Positions 35,560 to 43,337 of a stretch of DNA of 64,000 nucleotides are shown here, piece after piece. A program made the translations under genes and the position numbers. The stretch covers positions 186,001 to 250,000 of the forward strand of contig CAVQJI010000037.1 in NCBI GenBank assembly GCA_963712715.1. The letters are read 5' to 3'. Under the pieces are notes generated by a model, which made no database searches, had not been told where the DNA came from, and was given only the letters and a program-made list of their open reading frames with translations. Source of the DNA: JAFEDN01 sp963712715. Lineage in GTDB: Bacteria; Pseudomonadota; Gammaproteobacteria; Coxiellales; Coxiellaceae. How positions within the stretch are numbered: position 1 is the stretch's first letter; each line of letters begins with the position of its first letter.

Positions 35560-37797
35560 ATGATTTACGCTAATCATCTGGGTCAGACAACCAGTCCTTA
35601 TTTGTTGCAGCATGCGAATAATCCAGTCGATTGGTATCCGTGGTGCGAAGAAGCTTTAGAAAAAGCGCGTCAGGAGAACAAACCGATATTATTATCTATT
35701 GGTTATGCGGCGTGCCATTGGTGTCATGTCATGGCTCGTGAATCTTTTACCGATCAGACAACTGCGGATTTAATGAATCAATGGTTCATAAATATTAAAG
35801 TGGACCGCGAAGAGCGCCCAGACCTGGATAAGATTTATCAAACCGCACATCAACTATTGACGGGGCGCGCAGGTGGCTGGCCATTAACCGTTTTTTTAAC
35901 CCCGGATAGGCAAATACCTTTTTACGCAGGTACTTATTTTCCTTTGACCGATAGTTTCGGGCGTCCCGGATTTAAGTCAGTGCTCACCGAGGTGGCGCAT
36001 TTCTATTATGAGCGCCGCGACGCCATTACCCGAATTGGTAACGCGATCACCACAGCGCTGACTAAAATTGCGGCGGCATCCTCAGAGGGCGTGGAATTAA
36101 CACAAGAACCTTTGAAAATAGCTCGAGAAGAGCTGGAAAAAAGCTTTGATTTTATTCACGGCGGATTTGGCCGCGCTCCCAAATTTCCTTTACCGACGCA
36201 CCTGGATAGTTTATTGCAAAACGCTTATTTTTTGCCGGAAGGTGACCCGGACGCCTTAAAAATGCTTGACCACTCTTTAACACGAATGGCGCAGGGTGGA
36301 TTGTGCGACCAATTGGGCGGCGGTTTTTTTCGTTACTGTATCGATTCCAATTGGATGATTCCGCATTTTGAAAAGATGCTCTACGACAATGCGCAACTGA
36401 TTCCGCTTTATGCTCGGCGCGCCTTGTTCAAGGAAGACGATTTATTCAGGAACACCGCTTTAAACGCAGTCACTTGGGTTTTGCGGGAAATGCGCGCTCC
36501 ACAAGGCGGTTTTTACGCCAGTCTGAACGCAGATTCCGAAGGGATCGAAGGAAAATACTATTATTGGGATCGGGATGAAGTTCGCCAGGCGTTAACTTTT
36601 CTCGAGTATTCTGCCATTGCCGGTTATTTTGGCCTGAACAAATCGCCGAATTTTGAGGGACACTGGCATCTTTACATCGCTGAAAGGGATGAATCGATTC
36701 ATGCCGAATGGCTACCTGGCGTGAAACAGAAATTATTGGTTATTCGTGAAAATCGTATTCATCCCAGTTGCGATAAAAAAATTCTTACCAGCTGGAACGC
36801 GCTAATGATTAAAGCGCTGGTGATCGCTTCAATGGCGCTAGCTCGTCCGGATTTTGCCGACGCAGCTCAGTCGGCATTAGAATTTATTATTAAAAATTCA
36901 TGGCAAAATCAGCGATTATTGGCGGTATGGACTGAGGGTCATGCTCATCTGCCGGCATATCTGGATGATTACGCTTTTTTACTGGATGCGTTATTGGAGT
37001 TTTTGCAAATTCGCTGGCAGGATGAATATTTTCAATGGGCGATAACTTTAACGGATCAAATGCTGAAATATTTTTATGACGCTGAAAACGGCGGATTTTT
37101 TTATACCGCGACAGATCACGAACCCTTAATTCAGAGGCCAAAAATTTTTGGAGATGAGGCGCTGCCCTCAGGAAATGGAGTGGCTGTATCCTGTTTGTTA
37201 CGGCTAGGACATTGGTTGGGTGAATCCCGATATTTGGCTGCGGCGGAAAAAACCTTGCAGGCCGGCTGGGAGCAAATTAATCAGCGGCCCGCGGCCCACG
37301 ATAGCTTATTAGCGGGGCTGCGCAGTTATTTTCACTCTCCCGTGGTCATTATACTGCGCGGCGAATCTTCCTTAATGTCTGCCTGGCAACAGGAATTTTC
37401 AACACATTATTTGCCTGATCACCATTGCTATGCTGTGCCAGGCTCCGCAGAAAATTTGCCCGAGGCGCTACGAAAACCAGCGCCCGAAAGCGATGTCACC
37501 GCTTATGTTTGTCAGGGTTCAGTTTGTCGCGAGCCCATCACCAGTCTGGCTGAATTTTCCCGCTATCTGAAGAATCAAAGATTATTTAGGCAGTTTCTTT
37601 TCTTTGAAAACCACGTGCTTGCCGTATTTGCCAGTCGCGGCATCCCATGCCCATGGGTCATATTTTTTGAGCTCAAGCTTTTCGGTGGTATTGCGTTTGT
37701 TTTTATATTTGGTGTAGTTATAACGGGTCGGCTTGCCTTTTTTATCGGTGCCGGTGGACTCAAGCATAATTTTTTCGCGAACGTTACTGGCCATTAG
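35560..37797 (+). CDS. DUF255/YyaL-type thioredoxin-fold and glycan-hydrolase-like protein
   Basis: 745 aa. The N-terminal thioredoxin-like domain has SIGYAACHWCHVMARESF (CxxC about residue 50) and YFPLTDSFGRPGF. An (alpha/alpha)6-barrel region follows (GGFGRAPKFPLPTHLD, GGGFFRYCIDSNWMIPHFEK, DSEGIEGKYYYWDRDEV). The biochemical function is not settled. The family normally ends near residue 670-680. Here the frame runs on for about 70 residues of hydrophobic, unrelated sequence that is the antisense of rpmG, so the original stop has probably been lost. Confidence 0.88.
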   Translation: MIYANHLGQTTSPYLLQHANNPVDWYPWCEEALEKARQENKPILLSIGYAACHWCHVMARESFTDQTTADLMNQWFINIKVDREERPDLDKIYQTAHQLLTGRAGGWPLTVFLTPDRQIPFYAGTYFPLTDSFGRPGFKSVLTEVAHFYYERRDAITRIGNAITTALTKIAAASSEGVELTQEPLKIAREELEKSFDFIHGGFGRAPKFPLPTHLDSLLQNAYFLPEGDPDALKMLDHSLTRMAQGGLCDQLGGGFFRYCIDSNWMIPHFEKMLYDNAQLIPLYARRALFKEDDLFRNTALNAVTWVLREMRAPQGGFYASLNADSEGIEGKYYYWDRDEVRQALTFLEYSAIAGYFGLNKSPNFEGHWHLYIAERDESIHAEWLPGVKQKLLVIRENRIHPSCDKKILTSWNALMIKALVIASMALARPDFADAAQSALEFIIKNSWQNQRLLAVWTEGHAHLPAYLDDYAFLLDALLEFLQIRWQDEYFQWAITLTDQMLKYFYDAENGGFFYTATDHEPLIQRPKIFGDEALPSGNGVAVSCLLRLGHWLGESRYLAAAEKTLQAGWEQINQRPAAHDSLLAGLRSYFHSPVVIILRGESSLMSAWQQEFSTHYLPDHHCYAVPGSAENLPEALRKPAPESDVTAYVCQGSVCREPITSLAEFSRYLKNQRLFRQFLFFENHVLAVFASRGIPCPWVIFFELKLFGGIAFVFIFGVVITGRLAFFIGAGGLKHNFFANVTGH
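37582..37794 (-). CDS. rpmG: Ribosomal protein L33
   Basis: 70 aa with REKIMLESTGTDKKGKPTRY, NYTKYKNKRNTTEKLELKKY and HVVFKEKK, the L33 pattern. There are no zinc Cys pairs (the C- type). It is slightly longer than usual (51-56), with an insert WAWDAATGKYG before KHVVFKEKK. It lies 12 bases after rpmB. The entire gene is covered on the other strand by the extended tail of the DUF255 gene. Confidence 0.94.
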   Translation of the reverse strand: MASNVREKIMLESTGTDKKGKPTRYNYTKYKNKRNTTEKLELKKYDPWAWDAATGKYGKHVVFKEKKLPK

Positions 37798-37806
37798 TAA
37801 TTACTC

Positions 37807-38046
37807 CTATACTTCTTTAGTCTTTAAAGCTTTTAACTTTTCAAGCGCGGCTTCAATGCCAATTTTGTCAATTAATTTCAGACCGCGCATGGAGATTCGG
37901 AGGGTAATATGACGTTTTTGGGTGGGCAGCCACAGCCGCCGCTTTTGTAGGTTCGGTAAAAAACGACGTCTGGTTTTATTGTTAGCATGCGACACGTTAA
38001 ACCCTGTTTGAGGGCGTTTTCCCGTCAATTTGCATATTCTACTCAT
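37807..38046 (-). CDS. rpmB: Ribosomal protein L28
   Basis: 79 aa, full length: SRICKLTGKRPQTGFNVSHA NNKTRRRFLPNLQKRRLW in two conserved stretches, then ITLRISMRGLKLIDKIG. It is a 50S subunit protein, cotranscribed with rpmG. radC normally lies next to rpmB in gamma-proteobacteria; vapBC has inserted between them. Confidence 0.96.
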   Translation of the reverse strand: MSRICKLTGKRPQTGFNVSHANNKTRRRFLPNLQKRRLWLPTQKRHITLRISMRGLKLIDKIGIEAALEKLKALKTKEV

Positions 38047-38084
38047 TTTAATTGCTCCGAAAAACTGATGTTAGAGGGTTAACC

Positions 38085-38113
38085 TTTATACCAAAGTTTA
38101 ACACAGATGGCAA
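38085..38113 (-). promoter_or_regulatory. Sigma70-type promoter of rpmB-rpmG
   Basis: Minus strand: TTGCCA (38108-38113), 17 bases, TATAAA (38085-38090), about 40 bases before rpmB. Confidence 0.65.
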
Positions 38114-38156
38114 GCTGCGTCTGCCATAGCAGGCGATTTGGAGAAAGCCATAGTGA

Positions 38157-38540
38157 TTAGCGGACTAACAAAATCTTGATGTCGGAGTGAATGCTATCCC
38201 AGGCTTTGTCGGCGGTCAGCGCCGGGAGATTGGTGGCTTTAGCCAGCGCCAGACAAGCTCGATCTCCTAAAGAGAGACCTTTAGATCGGGTTGTTTTTTT
38301 TAGCGAAGCCGCCGTTAACGCTTGAGGATGATCAAAGTCTATGATTTCTTTAATCAATTCCCTCGTAATGTTTTCTGCTTCATCCATAGACATTCCTATC
38401 TCTGTCAGCACGGCCACCACTTCTGACAAATTCACGGTAGAAATTATTCCCTGCGGTAAATATTTTTCTACCACTTCATGACCGGGCTCCTGATTTAACA
38501 GCGCAAGGACTGCCGAAGCATCCAATACTATTTTAGTCAT
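38157..38540 (-). CDS. vapC: VapC-type PIN-domain toxin
   Basis: 127 aa from ATG 38540, which overlaps the antitoxin stop by 8 bases. PIN-domain acidic residues are present: VLDASAVLALLNQEPG (first Asp), NLSEVVAVL (Glu), LSLGDRACLALA (Asp) and ALTADKAW (Asp). VapC proteins are RNases that cut tRNA or rRNA and are neutralised by the partner antitoxin. The close overlap implies autoregulated, coupled expression. Confidence 0.9.
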   Translation of the reverse strand: MTKIVLDASAVLALLNQEPGHEVVEKYLPQGIISTVNLSEVVAVLTEIGMSMDEAENITRELIKEIIDFDHPQALTAASLKKTTRSKGLSLGDRACLALAKATNLPALTADKAWDSIHSDIKILLVR

Positions 38541-38778
38541 GAGAATTATCTTCTTCACGCATATCGGTAAGCTTTTTTACAAGGCTGCGATTTTTGGCGT
38601 AATGCTTTACCAATGATTGAGCTTTTTCCAAAGAATGCTTTAATTTAAACAGATGCATTTCGCTATTTTCGACCCGAATAATTAATTCTTCTCCAGGTTC
38701 TAAATGCAACTGCCGACGGCAGGCTGCGGGAATAATGACCCGTCCGTCTTCTCCTAATTTTGTTCTGTACTCATTCAT
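38533..38778 (-). CDS. vapB: AbrB/SpoVT-fold antitoxin
   Basis: 81 aa from ATG 38778; upstream in-frame sequence is not needed. The N-terminal swapped-hairpin DNA-binding motif is complete (KLGEDGRVIIPAACRRQLHL EPGEELIIRV, in two stretches); the charged C-terminus (YAKNRSLVKKLTDMREED) would bind the toxin. It heads the vapBC pair, 59 bases after radC on the same strand. Confidence 0.88.
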   Translation of the reverse strand: MNEYRTKLGEDGRVIIPAACRRQLHLEPGEELIIRVENSEMHLFKLKHSLEKAQSLVKHYAKNRSLVKKLTDMREEDNSHD

Positions 38779-38836
38779 TGTGTCATTCCTGAAATAAATG
38801 TCATTTTTAAATTTTATTACAGAAAATGAATATTTG

Positions 38837-39523
38837 TCAACTTGAGCCAATGAGGAAGCCGCGCTCAGCCAGTGATACCGCCCGGTTGTCACCGATGACC
38901 AGATGGTCGAGCAGATTCACATCCACCAATGCGAGCGCTTTTTTTAGCCATTGGGTGATGTCTTTATCGCTTTCGCTGGGTTCGGCTACCCCCGAAGGAT
39001 GATTGTGGGCCACAATCATCGCCGCTGCGTTATGGTAAAGCGCGCGTTTAATCACTTCCCGCGGGTAGACGCTGGCTGAATGAATGGTGCCATAGAAAAG
39101 GTGCTCGAACTGGATAACCCGATGCTTATTATCTAAAAATAAAGCCGCGAAAACTTCCTGCTGATAATCCCGCAGGCTGGCGATGATGAATTCTTCCGCG
39201 TCCTTACTGTGCTGGATAGACTGCCGGTTGTGCAGGTTTTCACGCAGGCAACGTTTTCCCAATTCCGCAGCGGCCTGGAGTTGGCAATATTTTGCCGGAC
39301 CAAGTCCGGGTTCCGCGCAGAAAATAGCAGATCCAGCCGTCAAAATGCCGCGCAAGCCATTAAAATGATGAAGCAGTTTGCGGGCGACATCGACTGCGCT
39401 GTAGCCTTTGCCGCCATGACGGATTAGAATAGCCAGCAGTTCGGCATCTGATAGCGCGCTGGCGCCATATTGTGTTAAACGTTCGCGCGGACGTTCCCTG
39501 GCGGGCCATTGGTTAATCGACAT
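38837..39523 (-). CDS. radC: RadC family protein (JAMM fold)
   Basis: 228 aa. A helix-hairpin-helix N-terminus (RPRERLTQYGASALSDAELL) is followed by the JAB/MPN+ domain with its metal motif AHNHPSGVAEPSESDKDI. RadC was linked to DNA repair, but its exact activity is unresolved. It is divergent from dut, which matches gamma-proteobacterial order (rpmG-rpmB-radC / dut). Confidence 0.95.
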   Translation of the reverse strand: MSINQWPARERPRERLTQYGASALSDAELLAILIRHGGKGYSAVDVARKLLHHFNGLRGILTAGSAIFCAEPGLGPAKYCQLQAAAELGKRCLRENLHNRQSIQHSKDAEEFIIASLRDYQQEVFAALFLDNKHRVIQFEHLFYGTIHSASVYPREVIKRALYHNAAAMIVAHNHPSGVAEPSESDKDITQWLKKALALVDVNLLDHLVIGDNRAVSLAERGFLIGSS

Positions 39524-39584
39524 AACGCATGTTAGAGTAAATCCCGGACGATCGGAATACCGTAAAAACAGAGTGGAGATGGAT

Positions 39585-40037
39585 ATGCACAGAGTTCAGT
39601 TGAAAATTTTAGACTCCCGGATTGGCGACACCATTCCTTTACCTCGCTACGCAACCGAGGGGTCTGCGGGTCTTGACCTGTGCGCCTGTGTGGATAAGGC
39701 TATGGAACTTAAACCGGGACAGACGCAATTAATACCCACTGGTTTAGCAATCCATATTGAGGATAAAAATATCGCCGCCCTCATTTTGCCGCGGTCAGGC
39801 TTGGGCCACAAACACGGCATAGTGCTGGGAAATCTCGTGGGTTTAATCGATCCGGATTATCAGGGGCCGCTGATGATTTCTTGCTGGAACAGAAGTTTGA
39901 CTCCTTATACCTTTGAACCCGGAGAGCGGATTGCCCAACTGATCATGGTACCCATTTTAAGAGCACATTTTGAGGTAGTTGATGAATTTGAAGAAAGTGA
40001 TCGCGGAGCCGGCGGGTTTGGAAGCTCGGGTAAATAA
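39585..40037 (+). CDS. dut: dUTP diphosphatase
   Basis: 150 aa from ATG 39585 behind GGAG; earlier in-frame GTG/ATG at 39573 and 39579 are less well placed. The trimeric dUTPase motifs are in order: AGLDLCACVD, PRSGLGHKHGIVLGN, GLIDPDYQGPL, ERIAQLIMVP and the C-terminal GGFGSSGK. It hydrolyses dUTP to dUMP. Its 3' end overlaps the algC start by 56 bases. Confidence 0.96.
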   Translation: MHRVQLKILDSRIGDTIPLPRYATEGSAGLDLCACVDKAMELKPGQTQLIPTGLAIHIEDKNIAALILPRSGLGHKHGIVLGNLVGLIDPDYQGPLMISCWNRSLTPYTFEPGERIAQLIMVPILRAHFEVVDEFEESDRGAGGFGSSGK

Positions 40038-41586
40038 ATCCTGGCAAATTCCGCAGCGGATTCCCCCGGGAGTTTTTCGCGCCTATGATATTCGCGGCCC
40101 GGTTGATGGGGAAAATATTACACCGGAACTGGCTTATGCGATTGGGCTCGCGGTGGGTTCAGAAGCCAGGGAGAACAATGAAACCAGCATCATTGTGGGG
40201 CGCGACGGGCGATTATCGGGGCCGGCACTGCATGAAGCGCTGTGTGCCGGGCTGTTAGCCACTGGCCTCAATATCGCCGATATTGGCGTTGTACCCACCC
40301 CCCTGGTTTATTACGCCACGTTTCGATTTGGAATTGGAGCAGGCGTGATGATTACTGCCAGCCACAATCCGGGCAATCACAATGGTTTCAAAATTGTTTT
40401 GCAGGGCAAGACATTAACCACATCGGATATTACCGACCTTTATCAGCGAATTGTCGACCGTCGTTTTGTCAGCGGGATAGAAGTTCCCGCTGAAGGGAAC
40501 TCTCCTTACGCGACGGGGGATCGTAAGGGGGAGAATCGCGATTCTTCCCCTTCATTCCGAGCAATCGGCTCCGCCGATGCGCAGGATACAGATAGGAGGC
40601 CATTGCCGCTGTACTCAGCGGGAATGGCCGGTCATAAAAGCACAATAGCCTGTGTTATTGAGGATTATATACGCTACGTGACCGAGCGCGTCTCTTTAAA
40701 ACGTCCGCTGAAAATAGTGATAGATTGCGGTAACGGCGTACCGGGCTTGGTGGCGCCGGCTTTATATCGTGCGTTAGGTTGTGAAGTGATCGAGCTCTAT
40801 TGCGATCTTGACGGCTGTTTCCCCAATCATCATCCCGATCCATTAGTCCCGGAAAATTTAGAGGATTTGATTCAGAGCGTTGCGCGAGAGAAAGCGGATT
40901 TGGGTTTAGCTTTTGATGGCGACGGCGACCGTTTAGGTATCGTCACTAATGAGGGCGAAATTATCTGGCCGGACAGGCAAATGATGTTATTTTCGCAGGA
41001 AGTATTGGCCCAACATCCAGGCGCCAAAGTTATTTTTGACGTGAAGTGTTCGCGTTTTTTACCTATTGTCATCGAGCAGGCGGGTGGACAGCCGTTAATG
41101 TGGCGCACCGGACATTCGATCATTAAAAATAAAATGCTGGAAGTGGGAGCTATTTTGGCGGGCGAAATGAGCGGTCATATTTTTTTCAAAGACGACTGGT
41201 TTGGCTTTGATGACGGATTGTATGTCGGCGTTCGTTTGCTGGAAATTTTAGCGCGACAAAATAAATCTGCTTCAGCGATTTTTGCCGCATTACCCAATAG
41301 TGTGAACACACCGGAATTAAAGCTGCCGATGGCGGATGAGAAAAAGGCGGGATTCATAACCCAATTATTGAGCCAGGGTTATTTTGGAGCAGATGCGCAA
41401 AAAATTACACTCGATGGTTTGCGCGTTGATCTTCCGTATGGATGGGGATTGGTGCGTCCATCTAACACATCCCCATACCTTACGCTGCGGTTTGAAGCGG
41501 ATACGCCGGAAAATCTGGAAAAAATTAAAAATTTATTCCGTCAACAAATGCTGGCGATCGACAAAAATTTAACATTACCTTTTTAA
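39982..41586 (+). CDS. algC: Phosphomannomutase/phosphoglucomutase with an in-frame palindromic repeat insert
   Basis: 534 aa from ATG 39982 (GAGGTAG upstream). It interconverts hexose 1- and 6-phosphates for surface polysaccharide precursors. All four loops are intact: phosphoserine TASHNPGNHNGFK, metal site DGDGDRLGI, sugar loop GEMSGHIFF and phosphate loop RPSNTSPYLTLRFE. It is about 50-70 residues longer than AlgC (463). The excess includes residues about 168-215 (VPAEGNSPYATGDRKGENRD and onward), encoded by a 141-bp repeat. The insert lies between the first and second domains, just before CVIEDYIRYV and IVIDCGNGVPG, where a surface loop can tolerate it. Confidence 0.94.
   Translation: MNLKKVIAEPAGLEARVNKSWQIPQRIPPGVFRAYDIRGPVDGENITPELAYAIGLAVGSEARENNETSIIVGRDGRLSGPALHEALCAGLLATGLNIADIGVVPTPLVYYATFRFGIGAGVMITASHNPGNHNGFKIVLQGKTLTTSDITDLYQRIVDRRFVSGIEVPAEGNSPYATGDRKGENRDSSPSFRAIGSADAQDTDRRPLPLYSAGMAGHKSTIACVIEDYIRYVTERVSLKRPLKIVIDCGNGVPGLVAPALYRALGCEVIELYCDLDGCFPNHHPDPLVPENLEDLIQSVAREKADLGLAFDGDGDRLGIVTNEGEIIWPDRQMMLFSQEVLAQHPGAKVIFDVKCSRFLPIVIEQAGGQPLMWRTGHSIIKNKMLEVGAILAGEMSGHIFFKDDWFGFDDGLYVGVRLLEILARQNKSASAIFAALPNSVNTPELKLPMADEKKAGFITQLLSQGYFGADAQKITLDGLRVDLPYGWGLVRPSNTSPYLTLRFEADTPENLEKIKNLFRQQMLAIDKNLTLPF
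40484..40624 (+). repeat. 141-bp palindromic element inserted in frame in algC
   Basis: It begins TTCCCGCTGA and ends with the exact inverse TCAGCGGGAA. Inside are further hairpins: AGTTCCC/GGGAACT, the AGAATCGCGATTCT palindrome, and ATCGGC/GCCGAT. Its length is exactly 47 codons and the frame is open. Nearly the same sequence stands at 46888-47029 and part of it at 17254-17366. Confidence 0.9.
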
Positions 41587-41600
41587 GGTAAGGTTATTTT

Positions 41601-42383
41601 ATGCCAAGAATTATCACATTTAACGCCAACGGCATTCGTAGCGCTGCAAAAAAAGGTTTTTTTACCTGGGTGAGTCAACAGGACGCGGATGTGGTTTGTG
41701 TTCAGGAAACCAAGTCTCAGGAAAAAAATCTGAGCGAAGTCCATCGGCCGGAAGGTTATCACTGTTATTATTTCGATGCGATTAAACCGGGTTACAGCGG
41801 TGTGGGAATTTTTTGTCGACAAAAGCCGGATAAAATTACCACCGGTTTAGGCTGGTCGCATGCAGACCAGGAAGGACGGTATATTCAGGCGGATTTTACC
41901 GATTTTAGCATCGCTTCTCTGTACATGCCTTCAGGAACCAGCGGTGAAATCCGGCAAAAAATTAAATTTGATTTTATGGAGCAGTATATGCCGCTTCTTC
42001 AGCGCATTATCCAATCGGGACGGCCTTTTATTATTTGCGGAGACTGGAATATCGCCCACCGGAAAATTGATTTAAAAAACTGGCGGGGCAATCAAAAACA
42101 TTCCGGCTTTTTGCCAGAAGAGCGCGCCTGGCTGGATGAGTTGTTTGAACGGGTCGGATTTGTGGATGCGTTTCGAGTTATTAATCAGGAAGCAGATCAA
42201 TATACATGGTGGTCTCGTCGCGGCCAGGCCTGGGCTAAAAACGTCGGGTGGCGCATCGATTACCAGATTGTCACACCCCATTTCAAGAATCTGGTGAAAT
42301 CCACTGCCATTTACAAAGAAGAACGTTTCTCCGACCACGCCCCTCTGATCATTGATTACAAGCCCTTTAATTTTAGCCGTTAG
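41601..42383 (+). CDS. xth: Exodeoxyribonuclease III
   Basis: 260 aa. AP endonuclease / 3'-5' exonuclease of base-excision repair. The EEP-fold motifs are conserved: FNANGIRSAAKKGF, VCVQETKSQEKNL (metal Glu), CGDWNIAHRKIDLKNW (Asp/Asn), WRIDYQIVTP and the catalytic His in ERFSDHAPLIIDY. It begins 14 bases after algC. Confidence 0.95.
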   Translation: MPRIITFNANGIRSAAKKGFFTWVSQQDADVVCVQETKSQEKNLSEVHRPEGYHCYYFDAIKPGYSGVGIFCRQKPDKITTGLGWSHADQEGRYIQADFTDFSIASLYMPSGTSGEIRQKIKFDFMEQYMPLLQRIIQSGRPFIICGDWNIAHRKIDLKNWRGNQKHSGFLPEERAWLDELFERVGFVDAFRVINQEADQYTWWSRRGQAWAKNVGWRIDYQIVTPHFKNLVKSTAIYKEERFSDHAPLIIDYKPFNFSR

Positions 42384-42467
42384 TCATTGAATATTTATAT
42401 TTTTTAAAAACAAGCATTAAATATGCTACTATTATTATAGATTCTCGATAAAAATAGGGGGTGAAGT

Positions 42468-43063
42468 ATGGAAAATAGATTAATAAAGGCATTGGCGGTG
42501 GTTGCGGCTTTGGGATTGCCGATGATCGTTACAAGCGCTGCCTATGCTTCGTGGACGTCTTGTAATGGATACCAATGTTACCGATGCTATCACTCCGGGT
42601 ATTATCCCTACACTCGATGCTATGTAATTCGTTCTTATGGTTATGGCTATTATAATAATTATAACGGTTACTATCCGTATTCTTATTATCCGTTTGGATT
42701 TTATGGATATTACGGATATGGATATGGCGGTAATAATTACTACAATAATAATTACTATAATAACGGGTACTATAGCCATGGATATAACAATGGCTACTAT
42801 GGCCATGGTTATTATGGAAATCACATGGCTACTATGGCCATGGTTATTATGGAAATCCTCATGGTTATTATGGCGGCTATGGCCATGGAGCGCCGGGTGG
42901 CGGCAACAATATGATGGGTTCCCCGCAGCATGGTGGCGGCAACAATATGATGATGGGTGCTCCACATGGTGGTGGTACTCCTCACGGTGGCGGCATGATG
43001 GGTGCTCCACAGGGTGGTGGCGGCCATGGTGGCGGTGGCCATGGAGGCAAAGGCCATCATTAG
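42468..43063 (+). pseudogene. Secreted Tyr/Gly/Asn-rich, His/Gly/Met-rich protein with a frameshift in tandem repeats
   Basis: A signal peptide (ALAVVAALGLPMIVTSAAYA) precedes a Cys-containing segment (NGYQCYRCYHSGYYP) and low-complexity Tyr/Gly/Asn sequence. As written, the frame turns into Met/Ile-rich nonsense after residue 118 and stops at 42914. One missing base near 42822 (CACAT in place of CCTCAT) would continue it as HGYYGHGYYGNPHGYYGG and a Gly/His/Met-rich tail (GGGHGGGGHGGKGHH in essence) to the stop at 43061-43063. A terminator follows directly at 43092, which supports the longer gene. A surface or metal-binding role is speculation from composition. Confidence 0.7.
42792..42861 (+). 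repeat. Imperfect tandem 35/36-bp repeat at the frameshift
   Basis: GGCTACTATGGCCATGG... recurs at 42792 and 42827. The first unit is 35 bases long, while a complete unit (12 codons) would be 36, so loss of one base in a repeat unit explains the frame break. Confidence 0.75.
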
Positions 43064-43091
43064 CAACCGGATAGAACGTTGAGTATCTTTA

Positions 43092-43124
43092 TCACCCCGT
43101 GATCATTCACGGGGTGAATTTTTT
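43092..43124 (+). terminator. Rho-independent terminator of the Tyr/Gly-rich gene
   Basis: TCACCCCGTGA (43092-43102) pairs with TCACGGGGTGA (43107-43117) and is followed by A then six T. Confidence 0.92.
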
Positions 43125-43138
43125 GCATTTTTCCCTCT

Positions 43139-43324
43139 CCCTTGATGGGCATAGGCGTCAAGCTAAGAGTTTTTTTCCTCAAGGACGCAGTCATTGCGAG
43201 CGCGAGCGAAGCAATCCAGTACAGAATTTCCACAAAATTCGAACTGGATTGCTTCGCTCACGCTCGCAATGACTATGCTTTTCGGTGCTCAACCGCTTAA
43301 CTTGACGCCTATGCCCTTGATGGG
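43139..43324 (+). mobile_element. Miniature inverted-repeat element with 11-bp target duplication
   Basis: CCCTTGATGGG occurs at 43139-43149 and again at 43314-43324. Between them lies a 164-bp element starting CATAGGCGTCAAG and ending CTTGACGCCTATG, exact inverted ends. No coding capacity. It interrupts a CCCTCTCCC...GGGAGAAGGG palindrome like those at 4021 and 5576. Confidence 0.8.
43190..43273 (+). repeat. GTCATTGCGAGCG palindromic repeat, copy 1 (nested)
   Basis: It starts GTCATTGCGAGCG, ends with its inverse, and contains AGCAATCCAGT / ACTGGATTGCT arms. It is nested inside the element at 43139-43324. Other copies are at 53991-54075 and 59031-59150. Confidence 0.85.
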
Positions 43325-43337
43325 AGAAGGGGGAATT

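Noticed and set aside
42480..43074. His/Ile-rich open frames on both strands of the Tyr/Gly-rich gene
   Set aside because: Low-complexity shadow frames of the tandem repeats; only one frame has the signal peptide and a ribosome site.
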